From NCBI GenBank assembly GCA_903903935.1, contig CAIVAX010000439.1, positions 1 through 5,603 on the forward strand: a stretch of 5,603 nucleotides of DNA. Direction: 5' to 3'. The DNA comes from an uncultured Hyphomicrobiales bacterium. GTDB taxonomy: Bacteria > Pseudomonadota > Alphaproteobacteria > Rhizobiales > Beijerinckiaceae. The notes under the pieces are model-generated. The model worked only from the letters and a program-made list of their open reading frames with translations. It did not search any database and was not told where the DNA came from. A program made the position numbers and the translations under genes. Below, in pieces: positions 1-5,188 of the stretch (positions are counted from its first letter, which is position 1; each line of letters starts with the position of its first letter).

Positions 1-1014
1 GGCGGCATCGGCTGATTTCTTTTGTAGAGCGGCATAAGCAGCCAAGCCTTTTTCAGCAAGACCGGCATTGATAAAGCGCATTTCAAATGTGCTAACTTCA
101 AGATCCATCATCGCCATCATCGCTGCGGCATCGCCCTTCGACAAAGCCTCAAGATCAATATTGTTAAACTGACCCGACAGACCCAGAGTTCCGGCATCGG
201 TCATGCTGATATCCAGCTTATCAAGTTTTTGACTGCGCTTGACGGGATCAAAAGAAAATTGCGTAGCAAAACTTAGATCGAGCTTGTCATAGCCATATAA
301 TTTCAGCAATTGCGTTTGATCGCTGGAGGGCGGCATTGCCACAATCAAATTCTTGATCTCAGCAGAGCCAGAGACAGGAATTTGACCCTCAAATTTGGTT
401 TCACCCATTGCCGAGCCAAGACTGGCCTTGATGAGATTACCTCCCGGCGCAGTCGGGCTGATCGTGTCATCTGGGCCTATCAGGTCAAAGCCAGCCCAAT
501 TCATTTTACCAATGCGAAACGTCATATCCTCGATTTGGCCTGTCCTTAGAGCGCCAAACAGGCCCGATGCATCGCCCTGATCCAGCGACAGCGCATTCAC
601 TTTGACTGTGTATGTGCCATTCTTATCGGGCGTAAACGAACCATCCAATCCGGCAAAATCGAACTTCTCAAACTGACCGCGATTGATTTTGGCAGCAGAA
701 ATGGCGCGCAGAGTGAGCAGCCCATTACTTTCCGTCATCTGGCCTTCAGGAATATAGAGGCGGGCAGCCTCCATTTTGTCGAGCAAGCTCGCGGCAACAT
801 CTTTGGGAGTGTCGGCTGAGAATAATTTGGCGACTTCATCGCGGCTGAGATTGGTCGCAGTGACTTCAATGCGCGGAAAGAGCAGCGTGTTTGTATCGCC
901 ATAAGCGATCTTCACATTGGTCAGAGTCACATCTTCAAGCGCCAGCACCTGGCCGGGGACGGCCAGAAGAGCGAACAGGCCAATCAGTGCACTTGTTTTC
1001 ATCATTTTCACCAT
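1..1014 (-). CDS. Secreted (probably periplasmic) protein of unknown function, 3' end beyond the window
   Basis: Reading the minus strand from the ATG at 1014-1012 gives 338 codons without a stop up to the left edge, so the C-terminus is missing. An AGGAG at 1028-1024 lies 9 bases before the ATG. Two more ATGs follow at codons 4 and 5, so the exact start is uncertain by a few residues. Residues 1-25 (MVKMMKTSALIGLFALLAVP, then GQVLA) form a typical Sec signal peptide: basic start, hydrophobic core and a V-L-A site before LEDVTL. The mature part alternates short hydrophobic and polar stretches, suggesting a beta-rich fold, and becomes helical and Ala/Met-rich near residue 300. It has no cysteine and no catalytic motif that I recognise. 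The general look is that of uncharacterised exported proteins common in Rhizobiales-type bacteria; that is an impression, not an assignment. It is transcribed divergently from the dehydrogenase gene. The reading frame is firm; the function is unknown. Confidence 0.88.
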   Translation of the reverse strand, partial: MVKMMKTSALIGLFALLAVPGQVLALEDVTLTNVKIAYGDTNTLLFPRIEVTATNLSRDEVAKLFSADTPKDVAASLLDKMEAARLYIPEGQMTESNGLLTLRAISAAKINRGQFEKFDFAGLDGSFTPDKNGTYTVKVNALSLDQGDASGLFGALRTGQIEDMTFRIGKMNWAGFDLIGPDDTISPTAPGGNLIKASLGSAMGETKFEGQIPVSGSAEIKNLIVAMPPSSDQTQLLKLYGYDKLDLSFATQFSFDPVKRSQKLDKLDISMTDAGTLGLSGQFNNIDLEALSKGDAAAMMAMMDLEVSTFEMRFINAGLAEKGLAAYAALQKKSADAA

Positions 1015-1110
1015 TGGCCAATTCTCCTTGTGTGAAGACCGCTGCATTCGATGAGAGAATATTCCGCATCCTCGCTTGAACCATAACCCTGAACAAAGCG
1101 TAGAAAAAGG
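1015..1110. promoter_or_regulatory. Divergent intergenic spacer likely carrying promoters for both flanking genes
   Basis: These 96 bases separate two genes that start in opposite directions, so promoters for both must lie here or overlap the gene starts. The minus-strand gene has a clear AGGAG at 1028-1024. I could not pick convincing -35/-10 pairs on either strand. A 10-base palindrome, ATTGGCCAAT (1013-1022), overlaps the start codon and the region just before it; it may be chance. Confidence 0.4.
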
Positions 1111-1860
1111 ATGAGCTCAACTGAACCTAATACTAATTTTGATCCATCCCCATTTCTCTCGAGCCTGCCACAAGGCGGTGCGGCCTTGGTCATTGGCGCC
1201 AGCGGGGGAATTGGCTCTGCTTTTATGGGGCATTTACGAGAAAACAAGCAATTTTCTCACGTCCTTGGCCTGTCCCGCAGCTCCCATCCGGCGCTGGATT
1301 TAAGCTCAGAGGCCACCATTGCAGCGGCCGCAGACACAATCCGTCAGTCAGGTCAGGTGCCGCGCCTGATCATTCTGGCCACTGGTATGTTGCATAAGGG
1401 GGTGATCCAGCCCGAGAAAGGCTGGCGCGATCTTGATCCCGATGCCATGGCACGCAGCTTTGCCGTGAATACAATTGGCCCCGCACTGGTGATGAAACAT
1501 TTTCTGCCCCTCCTGCCCCGCGAGGGAAAATCCGTCTTTGCCGCCCTTTCAGCCAAGGTCGGCAGTATTGGGGATAATCGGCTGGGCGGTTGGCATTCGT
1601 ATCGGGCCTCGAAGGCTGCGCTCAATCAGATGATCCGCACCATGTCTATTGAGCTGCACAGACGGGCGCCGGAAGCCCTCTGCGTGAGCCTGCATCCGGG
1701 CACAGTGGCAACCCGCATGTCAGCGCCCTTTACCAAATCAGGCTTGAACTCGCTCTCGCCCGAGGAGTCTGCGCTGCGCCTGTTGCAGGTGGTCGATCAA
1801 CTCACCCCTGAGCAAACCGGCGGGTTCTTTGATTATCGCGGCGAGGCACTGCCATGGTGA
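1111..1860 (+). CDS. Short-chain dehydrogenase/reductase of the CsgA/C-factor type
   Basis: This 249-residue protein has the classical SDR layout. The nucleotide-binding glycine motif is GASGGIG at residues 29-35, directly after strand ALVI. N120 sits in FAVNTIGP, a serine (S147 or S152) precedes the catalytic pair, and the active site Y164-x3-K168 appears in SYRASKAALNQM. The post-catalytic loop LHPGTVATRMSAPF (194-207) and the C-terminal end GGFFDYRGEALPW are typical of the subgroup annotated as C-factor or CsgA-like, which is usually close to this length. It should be a soluble NAD(P)H-dependent oxidoreductase; the substrate cannot be read from sequence. The start is the first ATG after an in-frame TGA at 1090. 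It has a hydrophilic 20-residue lead before the Rossmann fold, and its only purine-rich stretch (AAAAAGG) directly abuts the ATG, so initiation may be weak. It overlaps the DUF2256 gene. Confidence 0.93.
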   Translation: MSSTEPNTNFDPSPFLSSLPQGGAALVIGASGGIGSAFMGHLRENKQFSHVLGLSRSSHPALDLSSEATIAAAADTIRQSGQVPRLIILATGMLHKGVIQPEKGWRDLDPDAMARSFAVNTIGPALVMKHFLPLLPREGKSVFAALSAKVGSIGDNRLGGWHSYRASKAALNQMIRTMSIELHRRAPEALCVSLHPGTVATRMSAPFTKSGLNSLSPEESALRLLQVVDQLTPEQTGGFFDYRGEALPW

Positions 1861-2063
1861 AAGCCGCAGAGGAGAGGGTCTTTCGCAAGCCCCATTTGCC
1901 GACAAAAATCTGTCAGGCCTGCCAGCGCCCTTTTGCTTGGCGCAAAAAATGGCGGCTGAATTGGGATAATGTGAAGACCTGCTCTGAGCGCTGCAAGACG
2001 CAATTGCGCCGTTCAGCCAAAAATGGCGACGCCAATGATCCACGGATGCAAGACCAGCATTAG
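1854..2063 (+). CDS. DUF2256 family small zinc-ribbon-like protein
   Basis: The product has 69 residues and matches the DUF2256 pattern: a basic lead with HLPTKICQACQRPF, then WRKKWRLNWDNVK and CSERCK. The cysteines are C20-x2-C23 and C43-x3-C47, the expected four ligands for one zinc ion. The W/R/K-rich middle (W29, W33, W37) is the family signature. The function of the family is unknown; the basic, zinc-binding make-up would suit nucleic-acid or protein binding. A GAGG at 1843-1846 lies 7 bases before the ATG. The start codon lies within the end of the dehydrogenase gene (ATGGTGA, where TGA stops the upstream frame), so translation is probably coupled. From memory, DUF2256 genes are often found beside cryptochrome/photolyase genes and C-factor-like SDRs; no photolyase is visible here. 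The last 17 codons overlap the opposite-strand NnrU-family gene. Confidence 0.93.
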   Translation: MVKAAEERVFRKPHLPTKICQACQRPFAWRKKWRLNWDNVKTCSERCKTQLRRSAKNGDANDPRMQDQH

Positions 2064-2585
2064 TCCGTAAGCGAGCGAACCCGCCACCAGCGCCACGCCA
2101 TCGGCTCGGGTGAAATGCGACAGACGTTCAGCGCCCATATCACCCCGGCGCTTGACACTGATGCGATCAAACACAGCCCAAGCCAGAAATGATCCAAACA
2201 GGATCATGCCGCCCAAATCCCCATTGGCAAGAAGATGCGCCAGTGCCCAAATTTTAATGGCGACCAACATGGGATCACGCAACCAGCCGCGCAAACGGCT
2301 TGGCTTTGAACCCATGCTCGCCAAAGCCACAAAGGCAAACCACATCAAAGTCAGAGCCAGATGGCGCGTCCACACCGGCGGCGACCAAATGACCACATAA
2401 TCCTGCTCGCGATAGGTCGAAAACCCATAGACGATCAGCACAAAGCCAATCAGCGACACGATCGAATAAATGGCTTTGTAAACGCTCTCGCCCCATTGGC
2501 TGATCAGCGCCTCGCGTCTTGCCCTTTGCGTCGAGAGACTATGCATGCCCAAAAACAGGACCAGTCCCAAAATCAAAATCGACAT
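2013..2585 (-). CDS. NnrU-family integral membrane protein
   Basis: The ATG at 2585-2583 gives a 190-residue protein, the usual NnrU size. An AGGAA lies about 8 bases upstream. The frame is open further upstream (to 2687), but that extra part (Cys/Pro/His-rich) does not resemble the family, whereas MSILILGLVLFLGMHSL is a typical family N-terminus. About five or six hydrophobic segments are visible, near residues 2-17, 38-55, 75-93, 105-120, 124-140 and 164-188. Family landmarks are H15 in GMHSL, WTRHLAL (H75), and IWALAHLLANGD (H117) followed by ILFGSFLAWAVFD. NnrU is named from denitrification clusters and is related to zeta-carotene isomerase (Z-ISO), in which histidines bind haem. Most carriers are not denitrifiers, and no denitrification gene is seen here, so the role is open. 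At residues 103-105 the sequence reads RDP where I expect an HP-type motif. Confidence 0.92.
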   Translation of the reverse strand: MSILILGLVLFLGMHSLSTQRARREALISQWGESVYKAIYSIVSLIGFVLIVYGFSTYREQDYVVIWSPPVWTRHLALTLMWFAFVALASMGSKPSRLRGWLRDPMLVAIKIWALAHLLANGDLGGMILFGSFLAWAVFDRISVKRRGDMGAERLSHFTRADGVALVAGSLAYGLMLVLHPWIIGVAIFG

Positions 2586-2625
2586 AATGAAATTCCTATT
2601 GTGAGAAGCCTTGGGCCATTTCAGG

Positions 2626-2649
2626 CAAGAAGGGGCACAAGAAGGGACA
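2626..2649. repeat. 12-bp tandem duplication
   Basis: Two adjacent 12-base units, CAAGAAGGGGCA and CAAGAAGGGACA, differ at one base. They lie 41-64 bases upstream of the NnrU-family start codon, in its leader or promoter. Two copies could be a slippage duplication or a paired binding site. Confidence 0.7.
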
Positions 2650-2745
2650 AATGAGTGGGTCAACATGCAACGGATCGGGCGGAGCAAGCAACCCCATTTC
2701 GTTTTTCATCAAAAAAGGCTAGGCTGAGGAAATAGTTGGCGTTTT

Positions 2746-2750
2746 GGAGG
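2746..2750 (+). promoter_or_regulatory. Ribosome binding site GGAGG that fixes the downstream start
   Basis: GGAGG lies 5 bases before the ATG at 2756. An in-frame TTG at 2744 could be read as a start four codons earlier, but it overlaps this site, so the ATG is the right choice. Confidence 0.8.
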
Positions 2751-2755
2751 CCTGC

Positions 2756-3172
2756 ATGAAACGCTCTGCAATCCTGATCTTGTTTCTGTCCCTTGCGGGC
2801 GCGCCTTATGTGTTCACTTCTGAGCTTGTCACCCCCGCACAAGCGCAAGATGCCTGTGCCCGTGCCCTGATGATGGCGGGCGAGACACGCGGCCGCTTTG
2901 GCCAGCCCAATGAAGAACGCCAGAAACGCATACTTGAAGAAGAATGTCAGAATCTCCGGCTCGAAGATAAGAACCGGCAATTATTGGCGCAAAACCGAAT
3001 TGCCGCCCGCTCGGCCTGGAATGGCATGCGCCAGCCTGTGCGCGAATGTATCGACAAAAAGCTCGAATATGATGGCCGCTCGGTCGAGCAACTCATCTCG
3101 GCGGGAATCCCCCCCTCGGATGAGGCGATCAAGGATTACCGCGTCCAATGCGTGATGGCCCTCCCACAATAA
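2756..3172 (+). CDS. Small secreted four-cysteine protein of unknown function
   Basis: The 138-residue product begins with a long signal peptide: MKR, a hydrophobic core AILILFLSLAGAPYVF, and a processing site after PAQA (residue 30), giving a mature protein starting QDACAR. The mature part is about 108 residues, with many charged residues and four cysteines, C34, C64, C98 and C132, enough for two disulphide bonds in the periplasm. Residues 52-85 (EERQKRILEEECQNLRLEDK onward) look strongly helical, possibly a short coiled coil. The C-terminal part, VRECIDKKLEYDGRSVEQLI followed by SAGIPPSDEAIKDYRVQC, looks like a small helical unit closed by C98 and C132. No enzymatic motif is seen and I do not recognise a named family. 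The next gene, 81 bases downstream in the same direction, follows an AT-rich spacer and may have its own promoter. Confidence 0.85.
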   Translation: MKRSAILILFLSLAGAPYVFTSELVTPAQAQDACARALMMAGETRGRFGQPNEERQKRILEEECQNLRLEDKNRQLLAQNRIAARSAWNGMRQPVRECIDKKLEYDGRSVEQLISAGIPPSDEAIKDYRVQCVMALPQ

Positions 3173-3253
3173 GATATATTCTATATATTTCAATAACTTA
3201 AATATGGCATAAAACATGCTGAGTCCTTTGCGTCTTCATGGCGCTAGGGTGAC
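3173..3253 (+). promoter_or_regulatory. AT-rich spacer, probable promoter region of the EF-hand gene
   Basis: The 40 or so bases from 3173 are about four-fifths A+T (TATATTCTATATATTTCAAT and onward), the most AT-rich stretch in the window. Such a block upstream of a gene suits an open-complex region or UP-type element. I cannot fix a -35/-10 pair. A 5-bp AT stem (ATATA-TTC-TATAT, 3174-3186) is too weak to call a terminator for the upstream gene. A purine stretch, AGGGTG (3246-3251), just before the ATG at 3254 is the likely but poor ribosome site. Confidence 0.4.
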
Positions 3254-4630
3254 ATGGTCGATTACGCACAACGCCTGCTTAGCCAAATGTCCAGTCTGGG
3301 CTCTGCCCGCACCGGCTTGGTCAACCGCGTCCAGCAAAAACTCGATAGCAATCAAGACGGGCAGCTGAGCGGCGCGGAATTCCAGACTTTTTTTGCTAAA
3401 TTGCAGCTTGATCCCTCGCACGCCAGTGACCTCACCAACCCTTCGGGTGGCTCTGGTCTGCACAAAACACTCTTTCAATGCATGCTCTATCCCTCCTTTT
3501 CGCATAATTATGCGCTGGCCGCCTATCAGGCGCAGGAGATGCTCCAAGGGGTCGATAGATCGCAAAATGGCCAGATCAGCTCCGCAGAACTGATGAGCTA
3601 TGGCCAGACGCCCACTGACCCATCATCCAATCCCGTGGATCCCAAACCGCAAGATCCACCTGCGACCGATCCAAATAGCAATGCTACCGACACACAAAGC
3701 CTGACCGCGCAGCAGCGCGCCCAAGATTTGATGACGCAATATGATACGCAGGAGAAGGGCTACATCGTCACAGATGATCTGACGCTAGCTTGGACGAAAG
3801 ATCCAAATCTGGGCGATCCGGCCAATGCGCAAAATGCAATCGATGCATGGGATCTCAATGGCGACAATCAGGTCAATCTGGATGAAATGACCACTGGCAT
3901 TTCTGCAATGGATCAAGCCGATAACATTATGGCTGCCTTTGATCCGCAAGGCACAGGCCAGATTGATATCGCCAAAGCCCAGACCCTCAAACCCGCCGGA
4001 TTTGAACAAACGGCAACGCGCTTCTCAGACTGGGATGTCGATAAAAACAATCAGCTCACGCGCCAAGAAATCATCCTTGGTCTTGAACGGGACGCTGGCA
4101 AAATAGCTGCCCCTCAACCACCAGTTCCGCCACCAGCACAGCCACAAAATGTCGATCCTTCGCTGGTCGCGGCCAGCCTGATGGCGCAATATGATACGAA
4201 TAAGGATGGCGGCATTTCACTTGATGAATTCACCACGCAAGCAGCCAAGGATCAATCCATCACCGATGCCAAAGCTACCTTTGCCAATTGGGATGAAAAT
4301 CAAGATGGCATGGTCACGCTTGAAGAATTGCAAAACGGAGCACAGCAAGTCTTGCAAGCGCGCTCCATTGTTGCGCAATATGATCTCACAAATAAGGGTT
4401 ATTTTGATACAGCTGATTTAGCCTCTGCATTGGGGCCAGATACAAATGGAACACAGGCTGATCAGATCAAGCAGATCATGAATTTCTGGGACACTGATGG
4501 CAATGGTCAGGTCAGCGTCGCAGAAGTCATGTCTGGCATCAAAGCTGGCGGCTTTGTCGGCGGTACGCAATTGAATAGTGATGCACCAAGCACTTCAGCA
4601 CCAAACCCAGATCAACCCACAAGCGTTTGA
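3254..4630 (+). CDS. Large multi-EF-hand calcium-binding protein
   Basis: This acidic 458-residue protein contains ten 12-residue EF-hand-type loops, starting at residues 31, 101, 164, 200, 230, 261, 314, 347, 377 and 413. Good calcium loops include DSNQDGQLSGAE (31), DTNKDGGISLDE (314), DENQDGMVTLEE (347) and DTDGNGQVSVAE (413). Loops at 164, 230 and 377 are degenerate: DTQEKGYIVTDD, DPQGTGQIDIAK and DLTNKGYFDTAD lack the acidic or amide ligands, or the final Glu. The loops form five pairs. Proline-rich linkers at about 118-150 and 285-300 divide the protein into an N-terminal pair, two pairs, and two pairs, followed by a Ser/Pro/Thr/Asn tail. There is no signal peptide and no RTX repeat, so it is either cytoplasmic or exported by a route not visible here. 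Its one cysteine is C76. A role in calcium buffering or sensing is inferred; no enzyme domain is present. The convergent membrane-protein gene ends 28 bases downstream. Confidence 0.93.
   Translation: MVDYAQRLLSQMSSLGSARTGLVNRVQQKLDSNQDGQLSGAEFQTFFAKLQLDPSHASDLTNPSGGSGLHKTLFQCMLYPSFSHNYALAAYQAQEMLQGVDRSQNGQISSAELMSYGQTPTDPSSNPVDPKPQDPPATDPNSNATDTQSLTAQQRAQDLMTQYDTQEKGYIVTDDLTLAWTKDPNLGDPANAQNAIDAWDLNGDNQVNLDEMTTGISAMDQADNIMAAFDPQGTGQIDIAKAQTLKPAGFEQTATRFSDWDVDKNNQLTRQEIILGLERDAGKIAAPQPPVPPPAQPQNVDPSLVAASLMAQYDTNKDGGISLDEFTTQAAKDQSITDAKATFANWDENQDGMVTLEELQNGAQQVLQARSIVAQYDLTNKGYFDTADLASALGPDTNGTQADQIKQIMNFWDTDGNGQVSVAEVMSGIKAGGFVGGTQLNSDAPSTSAPNPDQPTSV
3722..4543 (+). repeat. Four intragenic EF-hand-pair modules of about 60 residues
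   Basis: Modules cover residues 157-216, 221-277, 305-364 and 368-430 of the EF-hand protein. Each starts with a helix ending in LMxQYD or similar (LMTQYD, IMAAFD, LMAQYD, IVAQYD), and the second loop is always preceded by Trp (AWD, DWD, NWD, FWD). DNA similarity persists: the 20-base stretch TGATGRCGCAATATGATACG occurs at 3729-3748 and 4179-4198, and GCGCAATATGAT recurs at 4373-4384. This supports tandem duplication of one ancestral EF-hand pair. Confidence 0.85.
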
Positions 4631-4658
4631 TCCAAGCCTGAGCGACATTCACCTGAGC

Positions 4659-5012
4659 CTAACGGAATAACCGCCGCAGAATAGAAGCAGCAAAGCCGAT
4701 CACAACAAGCCCCCCAACAATGGGCAGGCTGATCAAGAAAGCTCCGGCAAACAAGGTCACGATGAACACAAGGATTGTGAAGGCACCCAAAGTGAGCAGA
4801 AACATCGAAAAGGGGCTGATCGGCTTGATGCGAAAACGCAGCACCTCAGGACCGGACATAAACACAAATGTCTCGTCGCGCGTCTGTCCACTCGAGGACT
4901 GGGGCGGCAGAATCTCTGGCTCATGGCGCGGCGTTTCAATCCGCGAGCTCTGATGAGACTCACCCTCGCCCCGCGCGATGTGATGAGAAGAAGGATCAGG
5001 ATCTCGCGTCAC
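4659..5012 (-). CDS. Small membrane protein with a C-terminal two-helix hairpin, unknown function
   Basis: Starting at GTG 5012-5010, the product has 117 residues. A GGAG at 5021-5018 lies 5 bases upstream. Another in-frame GTG at 5018 would overlap that site and is less likely; no ATG start is available before the hydrophobic part. Residues 1-47 are polar and low in complexity (Ser, His, Pro, Glu), probably disordered. FVFMSGPEVLRFRIKPISPF (49-68) leads into a continuous hydrophobic stretch at 68-112, long enough for two transmembrane helices with a short turn near LISLPIVGG. The protein ends in a basic anchor, RRLFR. This suggests both ends in the cytoplasm. Short inner-membrane proteins of this shape are common in alphaproteobacteria, and no function can be given. 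It may be transcribed alone or by read-through from the gene upstream on the same strand, across the 176-bp gap with the stem-loop. Confidence 0.75.
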   Translation of the reverse strand: MTRDPDPSSHHIARGEGESHQSSRIETPRHEPEILPPQSSSGQTRDETFVFMSGPEVLRFRIKPISPFSMFLLTLGAFTILVFIVTLFAGAFLISLPIVGGLVVIGFAASILRRLFR

Positions 5013-5017
5013 GCCCA

Positions 5018-5021
5018 CTCC
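5018..5021 (-). promoter_or_regulatory. Ribosome binding site GGAG selecting the GTG start at 5012
   Basis: On the minus strand the sequence reads GTGGAGTGGGCGTGACG. GGAG is 5 bases from the second in-frame GTG, which is good spacing, and it abuts or overlaps the first GTG, which is not. Confidence 0.55.
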
Positions 5022-5108
5022 ACATTGACAGCTTTCAAGGCAAAGAAAGCCAGAACATGTCTAATCTGGTATGAGACAAAGGCTTTTTCAAGACAGCCGA
5101 TAGGTTCG

Positions 5109-5146
5109 TCTTTCACTCACCCTGATATTCGCAGGGTGAGGAAAGA
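5109..5146. other. Strong stem-loop in the intergenic gap, possible terminator
   Basis: CTCACCCTG (5116-5124) pairs perfectly with CAGGGTGAG (5132-5140) around the 7-base loop ATATTCG. After a single bulged A (5115), TCTTTC (5109-5114) pairs with GAAAGA (5141-5146), giving 15 base pairs in all. It begins 43 bases past the stop codon of the right-hand minus-strand gene, where a terminator would sit. Neither strand has a T-tract next to it, so it is not a textbook intrinsic terminator. It could stabilise the mRNA 3' end, reduce read-through, or be one copy of a dispersed palindromic repeat. Confidence 0.7.
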
Positions 5147-5188
5147 GCACAATGGCATGTCTTATCTTTGAAACTGGATCAACAGAGC

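Larger units (their letters stand above)
2586..2755. promoter_or_regulatory. Divergent spacer between the NnrU-family gene and the four-cysteine protein gene
   Basis: About 170 bases lie between the two start codons, so promoters for both genes are expected here. Visible elements are the NnrU ribosome site, a 12-bp tandem duplication at 2626-2649, and a T-run/A-run pair (TTTTT CATC AAAAAA, 2702-2716) upstream of the plus-strand gene. On the minus strand TTGACC (around 2664-2659) resembles a -35 box, but no good -10 follows at the right distance. No operator can be named. Confidence 0.4.

Noticed and set aside
1013..1022. ATTGGCCAAT palindrome as an operator
   Set aside because: It is only 10 bases with no second copy in the spacer; chance is a sufficient explanation.
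935..1247. Minus-strand and plus-strand short frames around the divergent spacer
   Set aside because: They cross the start regions of the two genes supported by signal peptide and SDR motifs, and have no coding character of their own.
2110..2654. Plus-strand open frames opposite the NnrU-family gene
   Set aside because: They are antisense to a recognisable membrane protein, and their Arg/Pro-rich translations have no fold-like pattern.
2586..2687. An N-terminal extension of the NnrU-family protein to 2687
   Set aside because: The extra 34 residues are Cys/Pro/His-rich and unlike the family, while the ATG at 2585 has an AGGAA upstream and a family-typical N-terminus.
4631..4658. Bidirectional terminator between the EF-hand gene and the convergent membrane-protein gene
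   Set aside because: The only structure is a direct repeat (CCTGAGC at 4637-4643 and 4652-4658), not an inverted one, and no T-tract follows.
5013..5108. A sigma-70-type promoter for the two-helix membrane protein (TTGAAA near 5077 on the minus strand)
   Set aside because: With a 17-base spacer the -10 would be CAGATT, only three matches to consensus, which is too weak to call.
4868..5171. Plus-strand open frames across the minus-strand membrane protein and its upstream gap
   Set aside because: They are Arg/Ser/His-rich, typical of the reverse strand of a real gene, and lack good ribosome sites and family features.
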